DNA of 64,000 nucleotides from Pseudomonas putida. Its GTDB lineage: Bacteria; Pseudomonadota; Gammaproteobacteria; Pseudomonadales; Pseudomonadaceae. The stretch lies in contig CP047152.1 in assembly GCA_041879295.1 (NCBI GenBank), forward strand, positions 4,779,501 to 4,843,500. The letters run 5' to 3'. Below the pieces are notes generated by a model. The model was not told the DNA's origin. It was given only the letters and a program-made list of their open reading frames with translations, and searched no databases. The position numbers were made by a program, and so were the translations under genes. Positions 17,217 through 24,837 of this stretch are shown here, piece by piece; position 1 is the first letter of the stretch, and each line of letters begins with the position of its first letter.

Positions 17217-17485
17217 TCCTTGGCAAAGTACGCGGCGGCCTTTTTTAAGATGTCTCGCTCTTCCGTCACGCGCTTGAGTTCAGCGCGTAGCTTGCGCAGT
17301 TCGGCCTGCTGATCGTCGTCTTGCTGACGCTGCTCTTGGGGCTTGCTGTAGACCTTGATCCAGGCGTAAAGACTGTGCACGGACATGCCCAGGCGCTGGG
17401 CGACATCGGCGACAGGTTTGCCTTTCTCGGTCACTTGCTTGACCGCTTCGATCTTGAATTCTTCGGGGTAACGCTGACGACTCAT
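17207..17485 (-). CDS. IS3-family transposase OrfA
   Basis: A 92-residue protein: N-terminal helix-turn-helix (YPEEFKIEAVKQVTEKGKPV, then ADVAQRLGMSVHSLYAWI) that binds the element ends, followed by a leucine-zipper coiled coil (RKLRAELKRVTEERDILKK). The slippery run lies in the codons for ILKKA near its end. Confidence 0.95.
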   Translation of the reverse strand: MSRQRYPEEFKIEAVKQVTEKGKPVADVAQRLGMSVHSLYAWIKVYSKPQEQRQQDDDQQAELRKLRAELKRVTEERDILKKAAAYFAKECG

Positions 17486-17765
17486 GGCACCTCCTATTTG
17501 GGCCTCATTATGAGGCTTGGAGGTGTCTACGAAACCAGGGGCGATTCACAGGCCCACTCCAGCTTCGCCAAATTCAGCTTATTAGCATCAAACTGCAAAA
17601 CAACATCAGAAACCGAATCATATTAAAAATTTAACGGCATTTTTTAGCCACAAAACTCAACAAGTCACCGCATGCTCTATCATTCACCCAAACGCGTACA
17701 TCCTCTACAGTCACCATACGTCAAGCCCCTTAATACATCCGAAAATGCCCTTAGAAAACACAAAC

Positions 17766-18329
17766 TCACATATCATCCCGACCTTCAACAAAACAAATAC
17801 CAATCACAGACTTACCCTGAAGTGACTCAGCTACCCGATTCGACACGACAATGCGTGACATGCTTTCCAGCGCGCGAAAAATCGAATGAGTTGGTTCGAT
17901 ATCCTGCAGAACGATCCTACTGAATTTTTTAGGCCCGCCAGGCAATGACTTTATTAACGGCTTATAAATGCACTCTTCCATATCAAAAGCGCTTTCTGAT
18001 GCCAAATAATTCACTGCATAATAATCATTATGCACATCGCCATTGATCACAACACGTGCAGGGACAAACTGAATCTCATCTTCAAGCCCCATGCCAAGAA
18101 AAATATTGACAAGGTCAGACGTTATAATGTCCGGCCCATCACTGAAAAGATAGTCATACTTCCTAAATGCGCTCAAGCTGACTTTTTTCTTGAGTGAAAG
18201 CTGAACCGGCAAATCAGAGCCCGAAATTAATTTACACTCTTGAAAACTCAGGTGATCTATGCTGAATACATGATCATAGGAAAGCCAATATTTTTCAGGA
18301 TAATTATCAACAGGCTCAATCAGCTTCAT
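17766..18329 (-). CDS. Imm43/DUF1629-like immunity protein
   Basis: A 187-residue cytoplasmic protein. It has the pattern of the Imm43/DUF1629 group: YYAVNYLASESAFDMEE in the middle, PLIKSLPGGPKK, and a C-terminal MSRIVVSNRVAESL element. I take the start MKLIEPVDNYPEKYW because a GGGGGG ribosome site precedes it at the right distance; ATG at 18335 is an alternative. It overlaps by a base or so the stop of an Rhs core fragment directly upstream, an arrangement typical of Rhs tip and immunity gene. Confidence 0.65.
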   Translation of the reverse strand: MKLIEPVDNYPEKYWLSYDHVFSIDHLSFQECKLISGSDLPVQLSLKKKVSLSAFRKYDYLFSDGPDIITSDLVNIFLGMGLEDEIQFVPARVVINGDVHNDYYAVNYLASESAFDMEECIYKPLIKSLPGGPKKFSRIVLQDIEPTHSIFRALESMSRIVVSNRVAESLQGKSVIGICFVEGRDDM

Positions 18330-18508
18330 TAACATGCCCCCCATGGCCAATAAGTCGCTTGCCAAACGAACTTACCATCACTGTCCGTCAGCTCCAACGG
18401 TGTACCAATCTGATCCGTATGAAAGTAGCAGGCCTTCTGCCCAGGCGACGCCCCACCATAAAAGGCAGGCAACAACTCGGAAAGCACGAAAATATCATCT
18501 AACCAGAA
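18329..18508 (-). pseudogene. Rhs core fragment with short tip
   Basis: Sixty codons in frame: LPAFYGGASPGQKACYF, then HTDQIGTPLELTDSDGK, FVWQATYWPWGAC and stop. The H-T-D-x-I-G-T-P-x-E-L-T-D and V-W-Q-A-x-Y signatures are diagnostic of the Rhs core repeat. It begins abruptly after a TGA and has no start codon. It is a displaced Rhs 3' end whose stop abuts the Imm43-like gene, so the pair moved or was left behind as a unit. Confidence 0.75.
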
Positions 18509-18575
18509 TCACGCTAGCCTGCTCCTCCACACTCCGATGTTCAACGAAAAAAACGCGCAAAGCCTCAAAAACTCG

Positions 18576-18950
18576 TTAATTAGGAAATTCTCCAGCGCAA
18601 TAAATATCAAATAACTTTCCCACCCATTCAATACTGCATGACTTAGATATCGACTCAGCCACCAACCCTATGTCATCCGAAATATATCCTGCGACATCCG
18701 GACTACGAACCAACTCATATATTTTCTTAAAGACATACTCTCGAATCTCACTTACAGCCTTTTCATCGCTTTCAGATGAGTACTCAAGGTTTTTTAATTC
18801 CTCAAATGCATCGTTCCATACGGAGTCGAAGACATCGTCATCACGCCTATCTAATGCTTCATTCCAATCATTCACACTTGATACAACATCTTCAAAAAAA
18901 CTATCTTGCTGAATCTTGCACTTCAGATCATCCAAAGAGCCAATTCTCAT
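18576..18950 (-). CDS. hypothetical acidic protein, probable immunity protein
   Basis: A 124-residue, strongly acidic, helix-rich protein starting MRIGSLDDLKCKIQQDSFF. High acidity and small size are common among immunity proteins that block basic nuclease toxins. No family recognised. AT-rich like its island neighbours. Its stop is 67 bp before the Rhs core fragment. Confidence 0.55.
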   Translation of the reverse strand: MRIGSLDDLKCKIQQDSFFEDVVSSVNDWNEALDRRDDDVFDSVWNDAFEELKNLEYSSESDEKAVSEIREYVFKKIYELVRSPDVAGYISDDIGLVAESISKSCSIEWVGKLFDIYCAGEFPN

Positions 18951-19034
18951 CCAAGCCCACCCTCTCTAAGTCAATTTCCTGCATTAATACCTAAATGCGC
19001 AGCCAGTCATCCTCAAAAAGCCGCTACAAAAGCA

Positions 19035-19649
19035 TTACAAAAGCCCGCCGAGCAACGGGACATCGTAGGCCTTGCACTTTACAATCTTCTTTGAGGACAT
19101 CGCCTCTTTTATTTTAACCTCATTCCCAGCCAACCCACCCAACTTAGCAGCACAATGTATCAATACAGCGGGATACGAGTAGTCACCTGGTGACAAGACA
19201 ACGTCACTTATAGTCCTATCTGTCGGCACGATAGCGGCTAACATTTGGGGGACATAGAACTCCTCCAGAACAAGCCGGATATGAGTACAAACTTCACCCG
19301 CCAAAACAGGAGCCGGCGTCCTTATCGCTCCTCCAAACTCACCACTGAACCGTTTACTCTGCTCACCTGACGAGATGAAAGAAAAACAGCCATCACTTAA
19401 TAAATTACTTTTGTAAGGAGGCGTGAATTTTGACGCGTACTCAAAGAGCTCCCCTCCAAAAACTATCCCAGCAAGCACATAAGAATCTACGCGCGCGAGA
19501 TAATCCAAGAACAGCTCAGCCACATTCTTTTTATTATATTTAAATTTCAGCTTATTCTTTGACGCCACCACACCATCAAACTTTGAGGCAACGCCCCTTA
19601 GCTCTTCTTGCAAAACACTTTCAAAATACAACCGATCCTCTGAACTCAT
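19035..19649 (-). CDS. hypothetical protein in Rhs island
   Basis: A 204-residue protein starting MSSEDRLYFESVLQEELRGV. It is mostly soluble with mixed helix and strand and a central LDYLARVDSYVLAGIVFGGELF segment. No family recognised. It follows the smaller gene at 19710-20078 by 60 bp in the same direction, so the two may be co-transcribed. Position suggests an immunity or toxin-associated role; there is no direct support. Confidence 0.55.
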   Translation of the reverse strand: MSSEDRLYFESVLQEELRGVASKFDGVVASKNKLKFKYNKKNVAELFLDYLARVDSYVLAGIVFGGELFEYASKFTPPYKSNLLSDGCFSFISSGEQSKRFSGEFGGAIRTPAPVLAGEVCTHIRLVLEEFYVPQMLAAIVPTDRTISDVVLSPGDYSYPAVLIHCAAKLGGLAGNEVKIKEAMSSKKIVKCKAYDVPLLGGLL

Positions 19650-19709
19650 AACTCACCGATACCTAAGGACGTAAAATATTGCATCGTGCAGGGCTCCTTT
19701 GTCACCAAG

Positions 19710-20078
19710 TTATTTACCGCGAGCATTTTCATTATCAAGCTTCAACTTAGCTACCGTACCACTATATGATTCAACGGTCCCACTTCCAAGATGCTGCGTG
19801 GTATTCAACTTGATCAATCCGCGCCAACGGCGCATAACTACCCCAATCTGTGCCTGTCTTAGCGCTACCATGTCAAATAGTTTCAGAGGCGTAAGGCCAG
19901 TCTCGATTTTAACCCCGTCCGGCTCGTACCCATTATAAAAAACATCAAGTTCAGTAGAGTGTGGAAGTTCTGCAGGCCAGCGAACAGATACATCATTCGA
20001 CGCAAAAAACCGCCCAGAAAGATTATACTTGGCATGTACGGCGCTCAGCTCTTTCAGCGCAATTTCAATATCACTCAT
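19710..20078 (-). CDS. hypothetical protein, possibly SUKH-like immunity protein
   Basis: A 122-residue protein starting MSDIEIALKELSAVHAKYNL; the ATG at 20078 has a GGAGAG ribosome site five bases upstream. The pattern WPAELPHSTELDVFYNGYEP, then FDMVALRQAQIG, is reminiscent of SMI1/KNR4-like proteins (L-P-x-E-L...F-Y...), but the GEDGGGN-type motif is not visible, so the family call is weak. Island composition and setting favour an immunity gene. Confidence 0.5.
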   Translation of the reverse strand: MSDIEIALKELSAVHAKYNLSGRFFASNDVSVRWPAELPHSTELDVFYNGYEPDGVKIETGLTPLKLFDMVALRQAQIGVVMRRWRGLIKLNTTQHLGSGTVESYSGTVAKLKLDNENARGK

Positions 20079-20429
20079 TGCACTCTCCAATATTTATCCG
20101 CATGAACCATTCAATACGCTTCTAATTCACCGTCCGGCTTGCGTTCCAGCGACGCGGGCTGGTCAAGCGCGTCTGTCACAACGATCAAAAACGCTCGATC
20201 TGTGCGTCGTCATTGCACTATAAGTACTTGGATTTGAAGTTCACTTCGATAATCATCGATGTGGTATATCGGTAAATTGGGGCGACTACAGCCCCGCAAT
20301 CGCTCCTTCCATTTTTAACGATCACCCGCTCATGACACATTATTGAAACATACCTTTACAGAAAGCAGGAGCAACTGCACCTACGACATCACGCCGAAAT
20401 AGCAGCCACCAAACTTTACTCTACATAAC
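20079..20429. other. 351-bp gap with a possible stranded C-terminus
   Basis: No complete gene is visible. On the minus strand an open stretch ending at 20111 reads AFLIVVTDALDQPASLERKP, then DGELEAY and a stop, just before the gene at 20078. It has no start and could be the end of another lost toxin or immunity protein. The remainder shows nothing recognisable. Confidence 0.4.
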
Positions 20430-21215
20430 TCAAAACCGCTTTCTGCCTTCCATTTTTTTCCACGAAATTAGAATACCTGCCTCACCCAGAGACTTATTTA
20501 CGTCTTCAAGCTGATCAGCCTCTACATACCACAACCACGTAGAAGAAGTTAAAGCTTCGAGTTTTCCTCGCCCCACACTCTCACCAATCCAGTCTTTCAG
20601 CACCACGCCCCCAACGTCGATCTCTAAATGCTTATTACTTATTACGTTAACGGGATAGACCATTCGCAATAGATGCTCTTTATAGCGCTCTCGCCCCTGA
20701 AATCTGCCGGGAACTTCCTTCTTGAACGCCGACGAATTTTCATACGAATACATCGTGACCATATTATTGCCAGCCGCATAACTAAATGCTTTACTTACTT
20801 TTTCGCACTTATAGATCATCCCATACGGCACAGCAATATCAGCACACACGTCTTTAATAAAACTTATCATGCCCTTTAATTCAATAAGATCACCAGAGCA
20901 CTGACCATCAAAATGATAAAAGCCGCCAAAATCATTCGTAGTGTAACCGAAGGATGCAGACCATGGGATAGCACCTGCTGCCTCGTTGTATACCCTAAAA
21001 GCCGTAGCAATACCGTTGTTTATTTTCTCTTCGAGCTCGGCTATTTCTACCATTACTAAATCATGGTCACCGACATGATCCCCATCGTTCAAGTATTTAA
21101 GATAAGCCGCACCCGTTATCGACAAATGCAGACAAGCAAAATAGTGTTTGGCAAATTTCAGAGCCAGTCTAGGGGTGACGCCCTCAATACCGTACAAAGC
21201 TAACGAAATGGACAT
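20430..21215 (-). CDS. hypothetical protein, probable immunity protein coupled to the upstream tip
   Basis: A 261-residue cytoplasmic protein starting MSISLALYGIEGVTPRLALKF, with alternating strand and helix and a C-terminal VEADQLEDVNKSLGEAGILI segment. No family is assigned with confidence. The start lies inside the last codons of the tip fragment at 21200-21562 (16-bp overlap), the tight coupling usual between a polymorphic toxin tip and its immunity gene. ATG at 21215 has a GGGT site at fair spacing; an ATG four codons earlier is possible. Confidence 0.6.
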   Translation of the reverse strand: MSISLALYGIEGVTPRLALKFAKHYFACLHLSITGAAYLKYLNDGDHVGDHDLVMVEIAELEEKINNGIATAFRVYNEAAGAIPWSASFGYTTNDFGGFYHFDGQCSGDLIELKGMISFIKDVCADIAVPYGMIYKCEKVSKAFSYAAGNNMVTMYSYENSSAFKKEVPGRFQGRERYKEHLLRMVYPVNVISNKHLEIDVGGVVLKDWIGESVGRGKLEALTSSTWLWYVEADQLEDVNKSLGEAGILISWKKMEGRKRF

Positions 21216-21562
21216 AAAATGACCCATATTCCAGTAATAAAATCATCAAACATATCCTTCATATCAGAGGCACTATATGGATGCTCTGACACCAAGATCT
21301 CGTTTTGCTTACCAAGAGGCAAGTTACTCATTGCCGTTTCATTACGCGATGTAAGCGCAGGAAGCTCTTTGCCCATACCTGCATTGGATACAAGTCCGAT
21401 CATGAACTTCCCGTTAACATCAGCAGCCATAACATCTGGACGTTGAGTTAAAACACCTCGTCGGCCATCCAAGTTCAGTTAGTTCAGGCGCCCATCCGGT
21501 AGGCGCACATGATCTGTCAGGTAGTTGAGCGGGTCGTATTCACAGTCCAGTGCACTACCCTA
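21200..21562 (-). pseudogene. Rhs-type fragment with unidentified C-terminal tip
   Basis: The minus strand first reads DCEYDPLNYLTDHVRLPDGR, an Rhs/YD-repeat-like stretch, then LN and a TAA at 21479-21481. It continues in the same frame with LNLDGRRGVLTQRPDVM and about 70 further codons to a stop at 21200. The downstream part (AADVNGKFMIGLVSNAGMGK, then LPLGKQNEILVSEHPY) may be the remains of a toxin domain of unknown kind. One in-frame stop and no N-terminus make it a relic. Confidence 0.5.
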
Positions 21563-21671
21563 GGTCAGCTCCTATGGAAGTCATTCGAGCAGGTCAGCAC
21601 GTGGTTTATTGCGGATTACTGAGTAATTGTTCGGAGTCCCCCTAGCCCCTTGCATAAGACCCTTACAACCT

Positions 21672-22307
21672 TCAAATATCGCTCAATTCAGCCCATGTAT
21701 CATACGAATAATTATCATCAACTTTTTCAAACGAAACACCCTTCAAGCCAGTTGCCGCTGACTTGAACCTCTCACTACAAAACAATTCCAAGGTTTCTTG
21801 GCATCTAAAAATATCCGACTGCAGCTCCGGGGAAACCACAAACCTACTTATAGCATCAATATTCATACCCCCCGTATAAATGTTACTTTCAATTTCGAGA
21901 CCGGTTTCCAGATCCTTGGATGTTTCGAACACCGACTCAACCTTATCCATAGCCGCTAAACTTTCACCAGGAAGAAAAATGAAAAAGTCCCCTTGCCTAC
22001 ACTGCTCCTTATAGGTTATTTGCAAGGGAATAGCCTTATACTTCCCTCCAACCTTATCGCAAACCGCTAAAAATTCCCTGGAAACAAAAGTATCACCGAT
22101 GCTGTAGTAATCAAACTCCAGATCCGACAACTCCATTTCTAGCCCGGACAATTGCAAAACATATTGTTTCGCTATATTTAATTCCAGCGGATTTGACTCA
22201 AACGGATCCCATTCAAATTCATTACAATTAAAAAAACCTGACAACACGATTGGACAGCCACTTTCCTGTGGGTTGTAGCGCAAAACGTAATAATTGGAAC
22301 CACTCAC
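21672..22307 (-). CDS. Imm43/DUF1629-family (Imm11-like) protein
   Basis: A 211-residue cytoplasmic protein starting MSGSNYYVLRYNPQESGCPI. Its C-terminal LFCSERFKSAATGLKGVSFEKV is the typical end of DUF1629/Imm11-like immunity proteins, and the N-terminal YYVLRYN matches as well. It lies just downstream of the Rhs relic, where the cognate immunity gene of an Rhs toxin belongs. It appears intact. Confidence 0.7.
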   Translation of the reverse strand: MSGSNYYVLRYNPQESGCPIVLSGFFNCNEFEWDPFESNPLELNIAKQYVLQLSGLEMELSDLEFDYYSIGDTFVSREFLAVCDKVGGKYKAIPLQITYKEQCRQGDFFIFLPGESLAAMDKVESVFETSKDLETGLEIESNIYTGGMNIDAISRFVVSPELQSDIFRCQETLELFCSERFKSAATGLKGVSFEKVDDNYSYDTWAELSDI

Positions 22308-22349
22308 AAAGGCCTCCCAGTGATCGCATCCACTACAAACGTATTATTT

Positions 22350-22881
22350 TCAGGCTTTCTCTCGCGGAACGCTGAATAGCTGGCCGTGTTCGTCGTAGCG
22401 GTATTGGGTGAGCGTTTCCACCGCTTCGTTGTTCACCACGTGCTTGAGGTTGGTCAGGCGACCCAGCGGGTTGTCGCAGTGCAGGTGCACACGGGTGCCA
22501 CCGGTAGCGCTGATGTCGGTCAGCGTGCCGTCGGGCATGCGGCTGAAGAGCAGAAAGTGGCCGAGGACGTTCTCGATACGTTACGGCGCAATTCGGTGTC
22601 GGTGTCTGACACTTCGCCGAAGAAGAACAGGGTTGGTAGATGCGATACCCCGGTTGCAGGGTCACGAACGGGACTTCGCGGCCCTGGTCAGTGGCTTTAA
22701 CGTGGCGATCGCCACCGTGGCCACCAGCGTAATCCCCAGGGCGGCCCCGATCAGGACGCCCCCCCAGCGCGCTGGTGTGCGATATCTCGTCGCCGAACCT
22801 GGCCGCTTCGAACATGAAGGATAACCCCTGTTCGCCAAGTTCGGACAGGCTCGCGACAGCGTCATGACCTGCCCTGATCAT
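22350..22881 (-). pseudogene. rhs pseudogene: PAAR/Rhs N-terminus joined to an Rhs core remnant
   Basis: The minus strand starts MIRAGHDAVA, with GGGAG six bases upstream, and continues FMFEAARFGDEISHTSALGG, the standard opening of type VI secretion Rhs effectors. At 22750-22756 a run of seven C (seven G in the coding strand, where six keep the frame) shifts translation; in the other frame the hydrophobic VLIGAALGITLVATVAIAT follows. After a large internal deletion come FVTLQPGYRIYQPC and then Rhs core (MPDGTLTDISATGGTRVHLH, EAVETLTQYRYDEHGQL) and a stop. More than a thousand codons of a normal Rhs protein are missing. Confidence 0.85.
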
Positions 22882-23032
22882 CAGCATCTCCCTGAAAACG
22901 CACGTCAGGTTTCAATCCACGTGCTAGGTTGCCATCCTTGAGAGCTGCCGAGTAAATAGGCTTGTGGGTCACGGTGTCAACCGTGTGCAGGCCTTGGACC
23001 TTGTGGGTTACACGCCACCTGGCGCGATATTA
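22862..23032 (-). pseudogene. C-terminal fragment of an unidentified gene upstream of rhs
   Basis: An open stretch on the minus strand (WRVTHKVQGLHTVDTVTHKP, then IYSAALKDGNLARGLKPDV) ends at 22862, overlapping the rhs start by about 20 bp. It has no start codon within the region, which is cut off near the psiE repeat. It could be the tail of a type VI secretion accessory or adaptor gene, but I do not recognise the family. The remaining bases up to 23190 show nothing else. Confidence 0.4.
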
Positions 23033-23184
23033 AAAAGCCACAAGCCAGAGAATCTCCGGGCTTTGGGAACGGGGCGCGGCACTTTGGGGTGACGCGCGCT
23101 CTGTCGATTTTCAGAAGCCTCGGTAATAGAAATCGAAGCTACCCACGTCCTGGTGGCATTTCCATGCCCCTGGACCTGGCCAAC

Positions 23185-23253
23185 TGAGGGCTACTTGCCC
23201 TCCTCCACTGCCTTGCCATTGGCGTCCAGCACCTTGGTCGAGGGGTAGCGGTA
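23185..23253. repeat. right copy of 69-bp island direct repeat (psiE tail)
   Basis: This is the native 3' end of psiE, repeated at 13917-13985 with four mismatches in the same orientation. It marks the right border of the island. Confidence 0.9.
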
Positions 23254-23661
23254 CGAAGCGTAGCGCACCACCAGGATCGAGAACGCCAGCAGCAGGATGC
23301 CGCCGCACAGGTACAGCAGCCCTTCGTCCGGTGCCTTGTGGTGCGAAACATCGCCGATCAGCAGGCGAGTGAGCGCGGTGATTGCCACGTACAGCAGGAA
23401 GCGGATCGGCATGTGGTTGGTCTTGAAGTAGATCCCCACCATCGCCCCCAGCTCCAGGTAGATGAACAACAGCAGGATGTCATCGACACTGATCCCGCCC
23501 TTGCCCAGCATGTCCAGGAACGTCACGACTGCCGCGTAGGCGGTGATGGCGCCAATGCCGAACAGCGCCAGGTAATGGAACGCCTCAACGCACAGGTTGC
23601 CCAGCGAGTCGGCCGAGCCGTGCAGGCCCTTGCGCAGTTTTTCTGCCCATTTGATGTTCAC
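23191..23661 (-). CDS. psiE: PsiE-family phosphate-starvation-inducible membrane protein
   Basis: A 156-residue inner membrane protein with four hydrophobic segments (around YLALFGIGAITAYAAVVTFL, DDILLLFIYLELGAMVGIYF, PIRFLLYVAITALTRLLI and LLYLCGGILLLAFSILVVRY). This matches the PsiE family in length and layout, including the conserved charged and His residues between helices (FKTNHMPIR). Function is not defined; in E. coli expression responds to phosphate and cAMP. The gene is complete, and its last 20 codons are duplicated at the far side of the island. Confidence 0.88.
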   Translation of the reverse strand: MNIKWAEKLRKGLHGSADSLGNLCVEAFHYLALFGIGAITAYAAVVTFLDMLGKGGISVDDILLLFIYLELGAMVGIYFKTNHMPIRFLLYVAITALTRLLIGDVSHHKAPDEGLLYLCGGILLLAFSILVVRYASYRYPSTKVLDANGKAVEEGK

Positions 23662-24110
23662 GATGTTCCATTCCCCGATACGTCTTTAAGGATGATGCGT
23701 CGCTGATGTGACGCTTGTGCCATGCAGTTAAAGGGCCAAGCCCCTGTCTTGGAAGGCGACCGATTGCCGCAAGGCACCTTGAGGCATGGCGCATTGCAGA
23801 AATGCACGGCCGTGCTTGGGGAAAAATCAGATTTAGCCCCTTCCTTGTAGGGCATTTCCCAAAGATACTCCCTGCCATTGTGGCGTTCGGGCATGCGCAC
23901 TAGTCTGGGGTCGTCGCTGCCAGTCAGCGATCGGCTTTGACAGGCCGCCCTGAACTAACCACATGGCTTTGCCTTTATGGCAGCTGTCATGGGGCACCTC
24001 GTGTGCGCCGGCTTTTGGTTCTGTTCACCGGTCTGTCAACCCATGTACAGCTGCCGCCTCATTGTTTGACAGCAGGAGGTGGTGGCCCCAACTTTGAACA
24101 GGCCTTCACC
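23662..24110. other. intergenic region before the DUF6124 relic
   Basis: A 449-bp stretch between divergent psiE and the DUF6124 gene. It must hold both promoters, including GACAGCAGGAGG just before the DUF6124 ATG as a ribosome site. I see no convincing gene, operator or repeat. Confidence 0.5.
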
Positions 24111-24352
24111 ATGCTGAAAATAGTTCCCGATCCACCCCATACCCCCATTCCCTCGAAGACACCCTGATCCAGGCCACCGACTACGCGTTGTGCGCAGCTA
24201 CCGTGGTGCATCAGGCGTTGCTGCTTCAGCCCAAGTCACCGGTTTCGATCCTGATGATGACCTCGATGCATGAACTGGAGGCGCTGCGGGCTCTGCTTGA
24301 GTCGGCACTGGTTCAGGTGCAGATGCCCGCTGAGCACAGGACTTCGCACTAA
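24111..24352 (+). pseudogene. DUF6124-family gene, frameshifted at a C tract
   Basis: The start MLKIVPDPPHT matches the usual opening of the small Pseudomonas DUF6124 proteins. After the run CATACCCCCATTCCC near 24141-24155 the family sequence continues in another frame: SLEDTLIQATDYALCAATVV, then LLQPKSPVSILMMTSMHELE and ALRALLESALVQVQMP. Five C where three would restore the frame is the simplest cause. As it stands translation ends after 18 codons. A DUF3077 gene follows, the usual partner. Sequencing error or a switchable tract are alternatives to true decay. Confidence 0.75.
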
Positions 24353-24375
24353 GGCTGGTTAATGCGCCGGGAGGG

Positions 24376-24478
24376 CCGGCCTCTTCGCGGGCTCCCACAG
24401 GATCACCACAGTCTTGAAGACTTGCACAGTACCTGTGGGAGCCTGTGGGAGCGGGCATGCCCGCGAAAGGGTCGGCCC
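24376..24478. repeat. REP inverted pair
   Basis: Facing REP-like copies (CTCTTCGCGGGCTCCCACAG on the left, GGAGCGGGCATGCCCGCGAA on the right) between the DUF6124 and DUF3077 genes. Confidence 0.75.
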
Positions 24479-24509
24479 AGGCACTAGAGAAACTTCAGGG
24501 GATTGAACA

Positions 24510-24773
24510 ATGACAACAGAAGACACCCAATTCACCGTCGGCAAGACCACTTTCTATCAAGGCGAAAACAGCACCCATCCACTGTTCCGCATCGAGCCCG
24601 GCATCCCCTGCAGGGACGCCCGCGAGCAGTCGTCGGAATTGATGGGCTATGTGCGGGAGTTGACCATCACAGGCCTGATGGAGGAGAGGCCCATGATGAT
24701 CTGGGCGGCCCATTATCTGAGTGCCATGGCCAAGGCGCTGATGGATGATGCCGAGTTGGGTATGAAGCCGTGA
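24510..24773 (+). CDS. DUF3077 domain protein
   Basis: An 87-residue protein starting MTTEDTQFTVGKTTFYQGEN. It fits the Pseudomonas DUF3077 family: F-R-I-E-P-G-I-P, D-A-R-E-Q-S-S-E-L and the C-terminal helix WAAHYLSAMAKALMDDAELG. These proteins are usually encoded beside DUF6124; the function of either is unknown. A GGGGATTGAACA segment precedes the ATG. Confidence 0.8.
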   Translation: MTTEDTQFTVGKTTFYQGENSTHPLFRIEPGIPCRDAREQSSELMGYVRELTITGLMEERPMMIWAAHYLSAMAKALMDDAELGMKP

Positions 24774-24837
24774 GGATTTCGCTTCAGGTTTGGTGAAGGC
24801 CTCTATGTGTTTGCCGCAGCAGTTTCAGCGCCTGTGA

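Larger units (their letters stand above)
16317..17548 (-). mobile_element. IS3-family insertion sequence (IS51-like), complete
   Basis: A 1232-bp element with imperfect terminal inverted repeats of about 28-30 bp, starting TGAATCGCCCCTGGTTT at the left and ending AAACCAGGGGCGATTCA at the right. It is flanked by the 3-bp target duplication CAG (16314-16316 and 17549-17551). It encodes orfA and orfB on the minus strand with a slippery AAAAAAG at 17240-17246. Intact genes and ends suggest recent arrival. It landed in the WHH toxin remnant. Confidence 0.95.

Noticed and set aside
16317..17548. The IS3 element as the agent that brought in the whole island
   Set aside because: It carries its own 3-bp target duplication inside island sequence, so it arrived later as a passenger.
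23985..24075. Pho-box-like CTGTCA repeats upstream of the DUF6124 gene and psiE
   Set aside because: Spacing does not fit the direct-repeat pattern of a Pho box, and the repeats are far from the psiE start.
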